Below, piece after piece: positions 9,077 to 17,314 of a stretch of 64,000 bases of DNA (position 1 is the first letter of the stretch; each line of letters starts with the position of its first letter). The notes beneath the pieces are model-generated. The model ran no database searches. It was not told the DNA's origin and saw only the letters and a list, made by a program, of their open reading frames with translations. The position numbers and the translations under genes are program-made. The stretch comes from Acidobacteriota bacterium (GTDB lineage: Bacteria > Acidobacteriota > Terriglobia > Terriglobales > Acidobacteriaceae), in contig QIAA01000041.1 of assembly GCA_003224905.1 (NCBI GenBank), positions 1 to 64,000 on the forward strand, written 5' to 3'.

Positions 9077-9186
9077 GCCACGCCTGGAGACATTCGCCGC
9101 GACCTGAGCGCCAATCTCTGCCCCGCTGCGTACCTATTTACGGCATTCACCAGTTCATCGCACAGATCTCGTGGAAAGGAGAGTGA
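9077..9186 (+). pseudogene. Remnant of a second [2Fe-2S] molybdenum-hydroxylase subunit (C-terminal end)
   Basis: Two frames together read TPGDIRRDLSANLC and then YGIHQFIAQISWKGE followed by a stop at 9186. They match the C-terminal cluster region of CoxS/XdhC-type subunits (usually DIRRDLSGNLCRCGTY.GIHQAI), with the CRCG motif destroyed by a small indel. It lies on the opposite strand to the intact operon and directly precedes the matching Mo-subunit start at 9190. The rest of the gene is absent. Confidence 0.6.
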
Positions 9187-9189
9187 GTT

Positions 9190-9290
9190 ATGGCGGACTA
9201 CGAATGGCCGGATGGAGAACATCGGAAACTACTCGGCACGCGCGTCAGCCGTGTCGACGGCAGTGCGAAGACATCCGCCGGTAAGAGGAT
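9190..9290 (+). pseudogene. Remnant of a second molybdopterin-binding subunit (N-terminal start)
   Basis: It begins MADYEWPDGEHRKLLGTRVS and continues RVDGSAKTSAGK, the characteristic N-terminus of a xanthine-dehydrogenase-family Mo subunit (where R.SRVDG..KTSG.A.Y normally follows). Similarity ends after ~32 residues; the frame then closes at 9378 with unrelated sequence. The AAAGGAG ribosome-binding site at the end of the preceding remnant is preserved. About 96% of the gene is missing. Confidence 0.6.
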
Positions 9291-9343
9291 GCGTGCGAGT
9301 TGCGTGGCGAAGAGCTATAGAAGGCAGGTTGACAGGATCAAGC

Positions 9344-9371
9344 AAAAACCGCGACATTTGTCGCGGTTTTT
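9344..9371. terminator. Perfect 13-bp hairpin, bidirectional terminator-like
   Basis: The two arms AAAAACCGCGACA and TGTCGCGGTTTTT pair perfectly around a 2-base loop. A-tract and T-tract flank a GC-rich core, so it would work as an intrinsic terminator on either strand. It sits between the dehydrogenase remnant and the second TonB_C-like fragment and serves no complete gene here. Confidence 0.75.
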
Positions 9372-9410
9372 GGCTTGAGCCCTAGCGAGTTGAAGCTGTC
9401 TCACTTGGGC

Positions 9411-9551
9411 TCACACCTTCTTATCCAGTGAAGAAAAAGAAATGCCTGAGATGAATTCTGAGCTGATCCGCCGCTATATCCGGCGGCTGGTGATTGTCTA
9501 CGCCACGATGAGCACGGATGGCAAGCTACAAAAGATCAGCGTGAGCCAGAA
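9411..9551 (+). pseudogene. TonB_C-like protein fragment, copy 2
   Basis: It reads PSYPVKKK, then after a one-base frame slip in an A-rich run EMPEMNSELIRRYIRRL, VIVYATMSTDGKLQKISVSQ. Over the 31 residues from E(I/M)PEMN to DGKLQ, 24 are identical to copy 1 at 1663-1851. Homology ends around 9551, where the acyl-CoA synthetase fragment on the other strand begins. The motif matches the C-terminal TonB-like domain of acidobacterial periplasmic proteins. It is a fragment without start or upstream domain. Confidence 0.5.
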
Positions 9552-10054
9552 GCGACGTCCGCGACCCACAATTCGCCACTTGCGGCCGTGTATTCAGGAT
9601 CGTCGATGTCCACCACCAGCATCCGTCGTTCCACCTTCGCGAGCACTGTGGCAATCGTGTCGGAGAACTCGCGGTCAACAAAAATCGCCTTTGCTGCTCC
9701 GTGATGGAGCATAAACGCAATCGCACCCGCATCGAGTCGCGTGTTCAACGCATTCAGTACAGCGCTCAGCATCGGCACGGCGAAATGACATTCATACATT
9801 TCCGGGGTATTCGAGAGCATCGCGGCAACTGTATCGCCCGCACCGATTCCCCGCGTGGCTAGCCCCGAGGCGAGCTGGCGGCACCGTGCGTAGGTTTCTC
9901 TCCACGTAAAGCGGCGGGCTCCGTGGATGACGGCCGTACGGTTCGGACACGCGTGAGCGCTCCAACGGATGAACGTCAGCGGGGTAAGAGGCGCAAAGTT
10001 CGCCGAATTCCGCCGCAGATCATCCCCGCCGCTGGTCCGGCACTCTTCGCTCAT
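9536..10054 (-). pseudogene. AMP-dependent acyl-CoA synthetase, truncated N-terminal fragment
   Basis: About 172 residues beginning MSEECRTSGG, with a strong GAGGAGG site upstream. Residues ~25-150 match the N-terminal lobe of fatty-acyl-CoA synthetases (LTPLTFIRWSAHACPNRTAV, RRFTWRETYARCRQLASGL, GDTVAAMLSNTPEMYECHFA, LNALNTRLDAGAIAFMLHHG, AKAIFVDREF). Intact enzymes are ~540 residues. The AMP-binding signature, adenylation core and C-terminal lid are all missing, so it is inactive. The 3' end abuts TonB_C-like fragment copy 2. Confidence 0.85.
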
Positions 10055-10153
10055 GAGTCCTCCTCATAGGCACCGCCTAGACTGAAAGAATGCACCGATG
10101 AGCGCTCAAATTGCACCCCCTATTGCCCGAATTCGACCGTCTCGACTAAGCCC

Positions 10154-11524
10154 CTACTGTGGAACGCCATTGTAATTTACATGCACTCGGAGCGTCAGGG
10201 AACCTATGGAGTGGCCATCGGCGTCAGCGGTCCAGGTGATTTTCTGCCAGGAGCTTTTCTGCGATGAGTCGGCAACCAGGTTGACTTGGACGGGATACGC
10301 ATCGTGTGCGCCAACCGTGTAAATCATCGGTCCAGGCTTCTCTGTCCAGCCAGGAGGCAAAACCGCCTGGAGTGTCACCTGTCTAGCTGCGTCAGTGTCG
10401 TTATGAATCAGAAGTGGAACCCAAACCGTGTTCTCAGGACCGCCCAGGGCAGTTTCCGGCGAGAGGAGTTGCGAAAGATGCTCAAGCTTGTGCGCCCGCC
10501 AAAATTCACGATAGTACGCCCAAGGTCCACCAAGTTCTATGGACAGGTTCTCCCGGACCGCCGGTTCGTATCCGTGCGCTCGCACGTAAGCTATCGATCC
10601 AGGTACGATTCCTTCGAAAATATCGCCCGTTGTGCTTCCGTTTACCAAGGATTTTCCAAGTACGAACCGGACCGGCTCAGACAAGTATTGATCTAGATAT
10701 TTCTTGAGATCCGTTTGGTTTGGGGGTAGCTGCGACTTATCACTCATCCAGGCATTGGTAGCAATAGTGGCGTAGGAGACGCCTTTTGAAGGCGACACGT
10801 CGCTCGTCTTGTATTGCGGGCCGCGGCCTTCAAGGAATTCGAAATGAGTGGCGTCCGAGAAATAGTAAATTTTCTTTGCTTGCCACGGACGCAGCCCCTC
10901 TCCGTAATTGCCGATTGATGTGCGATCCCGTGGTGCCGCCAGCTGTTCGGGAAATGCAACTGGATCACCAGCAAGATCGAAGGCTTCCGTGGCAAGCACA
11001 CCTGCGGCCTGATGATCGTCGTGATTCTCGCCCGCAACATAGACCGGGAGCCACGTCAGGATAACCTCCGGACGCGTGAGCCGCACCAGACGTACCACCT
11101 TCTCCAAAGAAGCTCCGTGTCCCCAAGTCTCAAGTGAGTGCAGCACGTCCTGACCTGGAGTATCCGGAGCATCGAGAAACCAGACGTCAAGTATTCCCAT
11201 CGACGCAAGAGCTCGACGTCCTTCGATTTCGCGAACCGCGCCGAGGGATGCCGCCTGTTCATTCCCGACCGCATTGCCACCAGCGTCACCGCGTGTGCCA
11301 TAGATCACGGACACATGTTTGTGTTCCTCATAAATGGCTTTCGCCAAGTATGGGGCAGCCAAGCTATCGTCGTCAGGATGCGCGACGACTAGTAGAATGT
11401 CGGCCTTGTAGCGATGATCCGGTGGCGAATTTGGGGACGCTGCCGGCAACTGTGACCACGCCCCGGAATAGAGACAAAGGCTTAACAGTAAAGGACCACA
11501 ACAAAGCGATAGTTTTGTGATCAT
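10154..11524 (-). CDS. Secreted PIG-L (LmbE-like) deacetylase family protein
   Basis: A 456-residue protein starting at ATG 11524 (AAGAGGAA upstream). The signal peptide is MITKLSLCCGPLLLSLCLYS, then GAWSQ. The zinc site of the PIG-L fold is present: VVAHPDDDSLAAP near residue 50 and ENHDDHQAAG near 175. RGDAGGN and a C-terminal beta-rich domain (residues ~350-456) follow, longer than in minimal PIG-L enzymes. Family members remove N-acetyl groups from N-acetylglucosamine-containing substrates; the extracytoplasmic location suggests a scavenged glycan, which is inference. Confidence 0.88.
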   Translation of the reverse strand: MITKLSLCCGPLLLSLCLYSGAWSQLPAASPNSPPDHRYKADILLVVAHPDDDSLAAPYLAKAIYEEHKHVSVIYGTRGDAGGNAVGNEQAASLGAVREIEGRRALASMGILDVWFLDAPDTPGQDVLHSLETWGHGASLEKVVRLVRLTRPEVILTWLPVYVAGENHDDHQAAGVLATEAFDLAGDPVAFPEQLAAPRDRTSIGNYGEGLRPWQAKKIYYFSDATHFEFLEGRGPQYKTSDVSPSKGVSYATIATNAWMSDKSQLPPNQTDLKKYLDQYLSEPVRFVLGKSLVNGSTTGDIFEGIVPGSIAYVRAHGYEPAVRENLSIELGGPWAYYREFWRAHKLEHLSQLLSPETALGGPENTVWVPLLIHNDTDAARQVTLQAVLPPGWTEKPGPMIYTVGAHDAYPVQVNLVADSSQKSSWQKITWTADADGHSIGSLTLRVHVNYNGVPQ

Positions 11525-11703
11525 AGAAGTTCCTCTTAATATTTGCCCCTGTACAGAGTTAACAAGACATTCAGCCTGCTGCGCAGCCCAGTGGTGTTCG
11601 AGATGCACCAAAGGCGCGATCCAGAATGCCGCCGAGGGGCTTAGAGGGCGAGGCATTCTATCATTGCGTCTTCGTCGTGGCTGAAAGAGATGGCCGCACT
11701 CTA

Positions 11704-11770
11704 TCAGACCTCATTTTGCAGAAGAGTCTCCAACCTGAGGCCGAGTCGTTCCTGTCGTGCCGCTCCAAGA
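11704..11770 (-). pseudogene. C-terminal tail of a decayed LytTR response regulator
   Basis: The frame reads ARQERLGLRLETLLQNEV and then a stop at 11704. The last ten residues are identical to the C-terminus of the intact LytTR regulator at 2987. Nothing upstream can be read as a LytTR domain. The remainder of 11525-11863 holds no gene, but includes the AGGAGG site for the next + strand gene. Confidence 0.5.
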
Positions 11771-11863
11771 TGTTAGTGTGATTGCGCCCCTCGAAAAAGG
11801 CGCGCGCTTTGTTGTAGAACTATTATCCATCTGAGCGGATCGTATTCAGCAGGAGGTCACCAC

Positions 11864-13240
11864 ATGCCAACAGCCAAAGAATCTAAGGATATCTCGCGGC
11901 GGAATTTTATGAAGGTCGCGATGGGCGGCGCGGGACTCGTAACCGCAAATGAAATTTTGCGTCCGGACCTTCTTGCCAGCACAGGGAAAAGCGTGAACAC
12001 GACGATGATCGGCGTTCCGTTTGCGGCAAGAGAACGGGTGCGTCTGGGAATTATCGGCGTCGGGGGACGCGGCACCAGCTTGTTACAGGATTTACTCGCA
12101 ATTGAAAACGTAGAGGTCAAGGCGATCTGCGATCTGTTGGCAGAGAAGGTGGCGCGAGCGCAAAAAGCGGTCACGGACGCAGGTCAACCGCAGCCCAGGG
12201 GCTTCAGCAAAGGCGAATGGGATTTCAAGAACCTGACTCAGCTCGAACTCGACATCGTCTACATCGCCACCCCTTGGGACTGGCACGTTCCCATGGCAGT
12301 CAGCGCCATGAAGAATGGCAAACATGCTGCCGTCGAGGTCCCCGCCTGTACAACATTGCAGGAGTGCTGGGATCTCGTCGATACCTCCGAAGCCACTCGC
12401 AAGCACTGCGTCATTCTGGAGAATTGTTGTTATGGCTCTAACGAAATGATGGTCCTGGGTATGGTTCGTGATGGACTTTTCGGCGAAATCACCCACGGCG
12501 AGGCGGCTTATCTCCACGACTTGCGCAGCATTTTGACGTCGAGTGAGGGAGAAGGCCTGTGGCGCCGGTCCCCGCATATGAAGCGAAATGGCAATCTGTA
12601 TCCGACGCACGGATTAGGTCCGGTCGCGCATTACATGGACATCCATCGCGGCGACAGGTTTGATTACATGGTTTCGGCGAGTTCGTGCGAAGCCTCGCTG
12701 AGCGCGTATGTCAAAGCGAAGTTCCCTGAAGGCGATTCGAAGCGCAGCGAAAAATATATTTGCGGCGATATGAATACGAGCATAATTAAGACCCAAAAGG
12801 GCCGCACGATTCTTCTGCAGCATGACGTGGTCAACCCGAGACCTTACAGCCGCCTGAACTCGATCTTAGGCACGAAGGGTGCATTCGCTGATTATCCGCC
12901 GCGCGTCTTCGTCGATGGCCCAAAGCAAGAGGATTGGCAGACTGTCGGTGCTTTTCGCGACAAATACGAACATCCACTGTGGAAGACGACTGGAGATCTG
13001 GCCCGCAAAATGGGCGGCCACGGCGGAATGGACTACATCATGAACTACAGGCTGATGGATTGCCTGAAAAGAGGTCTCGTTCCCGATATCGACGTCTACG
13101 ATGCCGCCGCATGGAGCGCGCCTACTCCGTTGAGTGAAACATCTGTGGCGCAGACTGGCGCTCCGCAGAAATTCCCCGATTTCACACGCGGCAAGTGGAA
13201 TGTCCGTTCCGACTCCGCACCGTTTGCACTTCAGACTTGA
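11864..13240 (+). CDS. Tat-exported Gfo/Idh/MocA-fold glycosidase, GH109-like (alpha-N-acetylgalactosaminidase type)
   Basis: A 458-residue protein with AGGAGG upstream of ATG 11864. The twin-arginine signal is SRRNFMKVAMGGAGLVTANE. A Rossmann NAD(P) site follows (LGIIGVGGRGTSLLQDLL). Unlike ordinary Gfo dehydrogenases, the EKP lysine is replaced (AAVEVPACT) and the segment YPTHGLGPVAHYMDIHRGDR (His at about 249) is the hallmark of GH109. GH109 enzymes use NAD+ as an internal redox catalyst to hydrolyse alpha-GalNAc linkages. The next gene, a membrane acetyltransferase-like protein, follows by 51 bases and is likely co-transcribed. Family assignment is strong; the glycan substrate is inferred. 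Confidence 0.88.
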   Translation: MPTAKESKDISRRNFMKVAMGGAGLVTANEILRPDLLASTGKSVNTTMIGVPFAARERVRLGIIGVGGRGTSLLQDLLAIENVEVKAICDLLAEKVARAQKAVTDAGQPQPRGFSKGEWDFKNLTQLELDIVYIATPWDWHVPMAVSAMKNGKHAAVEVPACTTLQECWDLVDTSEATRKHCVILENCCYGSNEMMVLGMVRDGLFGEITHGEAAYLHDLRSILTSSEGEGLWRRSPHMKRNGNLYPTHGLGPVAHYMDIHRGDRFDYMVSASSCEASLSAYVKAKFPEGDSKRSEKYICGDMNTSIIKTQKGRTILLQHDVVNPRPYSRLNSILGTKGAFADYPPRVFVDGPKQEDWQTVGAFRDKYEHPLWKTTGDLARKMGGHGGMDYIMNYRLMDCLKRGLVPDIDVYDAAAWSAPTPLSETSVAQTGAPQKFPDFTRGKWNVRSDSAPFALQT

Positions 13241-13291
13241 GTGCCTTCAACTCGGGTTGGCGACGAAGCGCTGTACAGCGAGGAGGACTTA

Positions 13292-14533
13292 ATGATCGAA
13301 AGCGCGCAGCTTGAGAGTGCGGTGGATGAAGGGGCTGTAGCGGCACCTGAGCGCAAGGCTGAAGGCAGCACCCGGCTGCTCTCGCTGGATGCCTTCCGCG
13401 GACTGGTGATGACCCTCATGCTCGCGGAACGGATGCGTTTGCCGGAAGTGGCGCGCGCGTTTCCGCACAGTGCGTTATGGGGTTCGATCGCCTTCAATAC
13501 CGAGCACGTGGAGTGGCAAGGGTGCTCGCTGCATGACCTGATCCAGCCCGGCTTTTCTTTCTTGGTGGGCGCGGCGCTCCCCTTTTCGATCGCCAGCCGC
13601 AAGAGGAAGGGACAAACCTTCGGCCAGATGCTTGGGCATGCGGTCCGGCGCGCCCTGCTGCTGATTTTTCTCGGAATCTTTCTTCGGTCACTGGGGTCAC
13701 GGCAGACCTACTTTACATTTGAGGACACGCTGACGCAGATCGGATTGGGTTACGTCTTCCTGTTTCTGCTGGGATTCGCGCGTGTGCGCACGCAAGTGGT
13801 GGCGCTGGTGCTGATCCTGATTTGCTTTTGGGCAGCTTTCGCGCTTTATCCAGCGCCAGCTCCGCAGTTCGACTACAGCCGGGTCGGAGTTCCGCCGAAC
13901 TGGGACCACAACTACTCCGGGTTTTTATCTCATTGGAACAAGAATTCGAATCTCTCGTGGGCCTTCGATGTTTGGTTCTTGAATCTTTTTCCGCGAGAAC
14001 AACCTTTTGTCTTCAATGAAGGCGGTTGGTCTACGCTGAGTTTTATTCCAACCCTTGGCACCATGATCCTCGGGCTCCTGACGGGAGAATGTCTCAAGGG
14101 CAAAGGATCTAAGGAGCAAAAATTACGAGGACTCGTGATCGCTGGAGCAGCGTTAATGCTGCTCGGCCTGCTCTGTCAATGGGCTGGCATTTGCCCCATC
14201 GTCAAAAGAGTCTGGACATCGGCGTACACCCTGTATAGCGGCAGCTGGGTGCTGCTGATCCTGGCCGGCTTTTACGCTCTAATCGAGTGGAAAGGATGGC
14301 AGCGATGGGCGTTCCCTCTGGTGGTAGTAGGAATGAACTCGATTGCGGTTTACGTGATGGCTTGGACCATGACGGGCTTCTTCGGCAACGCCTTAGACCG
14401 CCATCTTGGAAAGGTCATATCGGTGATGGCAGGGGCGACTTTTCAGCCAGTGCTGCACGGCTTTGCAGTCATGTTGATCTTTTGGTTCATCCTGCTCTGG
14501 ATGTACCGGCGCAAGATCTTTTTAAGGATCTGA
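13292..14533 (+). CDS. HGSNAT/DUF5009-like multi-pass membrane acyltransferase
   Basis: About 413 residues from ATG 13292, preceded by AGGAGG five bases upstream (a GTG at 13241 right after the previous stop is less likely). The N-terminal signature is RLLSLDAFRGLVMTLMLAER, then HVEWQGCSLHDLIQPGFSF. About ten hydrophobic helices follow (ALLLIFLGIFLRSLG, VVALVLILICFWAAFAL, FPLVVVGMNSIAVYVMAWT, GFAVMLIFWFILLWMYRR). Relatives are heparan-alpha-glucosaminide N-acetyltransferase and bacterial NagX-like proteins, thought to act on amino-sugars at the membrane. Location after the GH109-like gene fits amino-sugar processing. Confidence 0.88.
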   Translation: MIESAQLESAVDEGAVAAPERKAEGSTRLLSLDAFRGLVMTLMLAERMRLPEVARAFPHSALWGSIAFNTEHVEWQGCSLHDLIQPGFSFLVGAALPFSIASRKRKGQTFGQMLGHAVRRALLLIFLGIFLRSLGSRQTYFTFEDTLTQIGLGYVFLFLLGFARVRTQVVALVLILICFWAAFALYPAPAPQFDYSRVGVPPNWDHNYSGFLSHWNKNSNLSWAFDVWFLNLFPREQPFVFNEGGWSTLSFIPTLGTMILGLLTGECLKGKGSKEQKLRGLVIAGAALMLLGLLCQWAGICPIVKRVWTSAYTLYSGSWVLLILAGFYALIEWKGWQRWAFPLVVVGMNSIAVYVMAWTMTGFFGNALDRHLGKVISVMAGATFQPVLHGFAVMLIFWFILLWMYRRKIFLRI

Positions 14534-14635
14534 CGATTATATAAAGCCTGCATTCCAGGTCTCTCGGCAGAATCCGGGTCCCATCCGCGACTTCGCCGAG
14601 GCTCATACGCCGCGAGGCAATGATGAAACCGCAAA

Positions 14636-15737
14636 GCCGCGTTGCTGGTGCCAGGCAGTCTTGCGATCATCAGTTCAAGTTTCGACGAAAACAGCCGTGG
14701 CCCCGCGATTGGGACGTGGTCCGGATTTACCCCTCAATCTCCCGCTTGCCGCCGCTGTGATTGCCATCTCATTGCGGCACATTCCGGAAAGCTCCAGCCC
14801 CGGGCTCAGCCGTGGTGATTGGCCTGGAGCCTTGTTTGCCGCTCTCGGATTGGGTGGCTTGGTTACCGGACTTATCGAATCTGCCAGCCTCGGCTGGGCG
14901 CATCCTTTGGTTTTCGGCAGTCTGGTGGGCGGCGTGGTCTCGCTGATCGTTTTCATGCGAGTGGAAGCCAGCTCAGTTGCACCGATGGTGCCACTGAATC
15001 TGTTTGCATCTGCCACTTTCAGCGGTGCCAACCTGCTCACGCTCTTCCTCTATTCAGCTATCGGAATCTTCTTCTTTCTGTTCCCATTGAATCTCATTCA
15101 AGTCCAGAGATACTCCGCCACCAGCGCGGGAGCGGCTGCCCTGCCATTCATTCTGCTGATGTTCATTCTCTCCAGGTGGTCAGGGGGCCTCGTTAAGCGC
15201 TGCGGTCCAAGGCGCCCTCTACTCATCGGCCCACTTATCGCAGCGTCAGGTTTTGTTCTGCTCGCCATAACTTCCGCAGGCGGGAGTTACTGGAAAACCT
15301 TTTTTCCATCGGTCCTTGTTCTTGGGTTGGGAATGGCGGTCACGGTAGCTCCTCTGACCACGGTCGTGATGAGTTCAGCAGGCCAGGATCGAGTCGGCAC
15401 GGCCTCTGGCATCAACAATGCCGTCGCACGTGTTGCTGGGGTACTTGCCATTGCGGTCTTGGGGACGGTGATGGTGACCGCCTTTGAGTACCGGCTGAAC
15501 CATCAACTGGCAAGTCTTCCGCTCTCACACAACGTACTCCACGAAATAAAGGTACAAGAGATCAGACTTGCCGCTCTGGAGGTGCCCGCCAATCTTGACA
15601 CAACCACGCGGCTGACCATCGGAAAATGGGTTCGCGAAGCGTTCGTATTTGGATTCCAGCTTGTAATGCTGATGTGCGCCGCTCTGTCGCTATTTAGTGC
15701 CACGAGCGCCTGGTGGTTGATTTCGAACTCAAGCTGA
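14636..15737 (+). pseudogene. DHA2-family (EmrB/QacA-like) drug exporter, N-terminal loss and internal deletion
   Basis: From 14636 one frame reads AALLVPGSLAIISSSFDENS and RGPAIGTWSGFT, the end of helix 4 to the start of helix 5 of a 14-helix MFS exporter. It then jumps, with a frame change near 14730, to LNLPLAAAVIAISLRHIPES, which normally lies ~30 residues further on. From there an uninterrupted ~330-residue frame covers the C-terminal helices (LFLYSAIGIFFFLFPLNLIQ, GTASGINNAVARVAGVLAIA). Helices 1-3 and part of 5-6 are gone. Any in-frame start is out of register with the first part, so a functional exporter is unlikely. Confidence 0.8.
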
Positions 15738-15925
15738 ATTGTGTGGACTGAACGCTAGTTTTCGGCGACCCTCATCATGACGGCATCCCGCGCAGCGAGT
15801 GGCTGCTCGCTTCTGCCACTCCTCGATGGTCAGAGTCAACGAACCGAGTTACCCTTCGCAGAGTACGGATTGCACTGGCCATGTGCACGGCGCCAGCACT
15901 GGTCCAGCCGAATGCGCCTAAGCCT

Positions 15926-17314
15926 CTAGCTCGGATTTTCGGCCAGCGGCAACCATACCTGAAATCGCGTGTTTCCAGGTTCCGAGCTAACGTGAATACT
16001 GCCTCTGTGTTTCTTCACAATTCGCTGAACGGTGTCCAAGCCTAGTCCGGTACCCTGCCCAACCCCCTTAGTGGTAAAAAAAGGTTCAAAAATGTGCGGT
16101 TTTACCTCAGGCGAAATACCGGGACCGTTGTCGCCGATTTCTACGACCACGCAGGGATCCTCACGATAGGTTCGAACACGCAGCTCGCCATTTCCATCCA
16201 TCGCATCCACCGCATTGTCGATCAGGTTGGTCCAAACCTGGCTGAGTTCACTCCCGAAAGAATTCACCAGAAGCGGAACACGTTGGTAATCGCGCTTCAC
16301 TATCACTCCGTGTTTGAGCTTGTGATTCAGAATCGTAAGCGTGTTTTCCAGGCTCTTTATGATGTCGACATTCTGAACCGGAGCCTGGTCCATAAATGTG
16401 TATTCCTTGATGGCCAAAACCAGATCAGAGATTCGCGATGTGCTGCTCTCGATTTCATTCAACAGGTTCGCGATCTCAACGGAGGCAGCAAGCCTGATCA
16501 GGGCTGCACGGGCGGTGTCCGCATCCAGGTTCGCGAACAATGACTCGAACGCCGCCGACTTCACTCCCCGCCGAGCCAAATCTGCCGAGAGTTGCCATAG
16601 GTCATTTTGTCCGTGGCTGCGCAACAACGAGTCGATTTGTTCTTCGATATCGCTGGCGATCAGGGCATCCGGCGGAGGCTCATCGCGCTGTGTGAATGAA
16701 GCTTCCAGATTTTCGATCTCAGCTTTCTGCGCGGGAGTGAGCTCGCGCCTTCCCAGTTCGTGACTTGCATCCTTGATTTTTTTAAGAATTTGACGAAGCT
16801 GGCCAGTCGCCCGCTTGGCTGCTGACGCTGGATTATTGAGTTCATGCGCCAGACCCGCAGAAAGTTTTCCAAGGGATGCAAGCCGGTCACGCTGCTGCTC
16901 GACGCGTGTCGTTTCACGGATCCGGTCGGACATTAGGCCAACCAGACGCGTGGTCAGCTCTGGCATTTTCTGTACAAGTTGCGGAAACTGCGCAGAAGGA
17001 AAGCGCAACAAGCGACCATTGCTGAGCGCTCGTCCGGTCACCGGAGTGCGTTTCATCCTTGAAAAGGGGAGAACACCGGTTACCTCTCCCGATTTGAGGG
17101 GAAAGGCAAATGTCTCGCCGTTAATTTCACCTCGCGCCTGGAATTCTCCTTCCAAGATTACAAACATGTTCTCGGCGGGATCACCCTGGCGAATGTATGT
17201 ATCGCCGGGTTTGAGGAGCTGTTCCTGGCACTGGCTGATGAACCAGGCAAGCTGGTCATCAGGCAGGTCGGCGAAAACCGGTACGCGAAGTAATTCCGAT
17301 CTATCGATCATCAC
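15926..17314 (-). CDS. Cyclic-nucleotide-binding-domain histidine kinase
   Basis: A soluble kinase of 462 residues. Residues ~10-125 form a cNMP-binding (CRP-like) sensor (FADLPDDQLAWFISQCQEQL, GDTYIRQGDPAENMFVILEG). HisKA has the phospho-accepting His157 in GLAHELNNPASAAKRA. The HATPase domain carries WTNLIDNAVDAMDGNGEL, EIGDNGPGIS, PFFTTKGVGQGTGLGLD. The gene overlaps the stop of the upstream response-regulator/reductase fusion (GTGA at 17314, or ATG at 17311). No transmembrane segment is present, so the signal is cytoplasmic. The pair is likely a cognate system; the ligand is unknown. Confidence 0.93.
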   Translation of the reverse strand: MMIDRSELLRVPVFADLPDDQLAWFISQCQEQLLKPGDTYIRQGDPAENMFVILEGEFQARGEINGETFAFPLKSGEVTGVLPFSRMKRTPVTGRALSNGRLLRFPSAQFPQLVQKMPELTTRLVGLMSDRIRETTRVEQQRDRLASLGKLSAGLAHELNNPASAAKRATGQLRQILKKIKDASHELGRRELTPAQKAEIENLEASFTQRDEPPPDALIASDIEEQIDSLLRSHGQNDLWQLSADLARRGVKSAAFESLFANLDADTARAALIRLAASVEIANLLNEIESSTSRISDLVLAIKEYTFMDQAPVQNVDIIKSLENTLTILNHKLKHGVIVKRDYQRVPLLVNSFGSELSQVWTNLIDNAVDAMDGNGELRVRTYREDPCVVVEIGDNGPGISPEVKPHIFEPFFTTKGVGQGTGLGLDTVQRIVKKHRGSIHVSSEPGNTRFQVWLPLAENPS

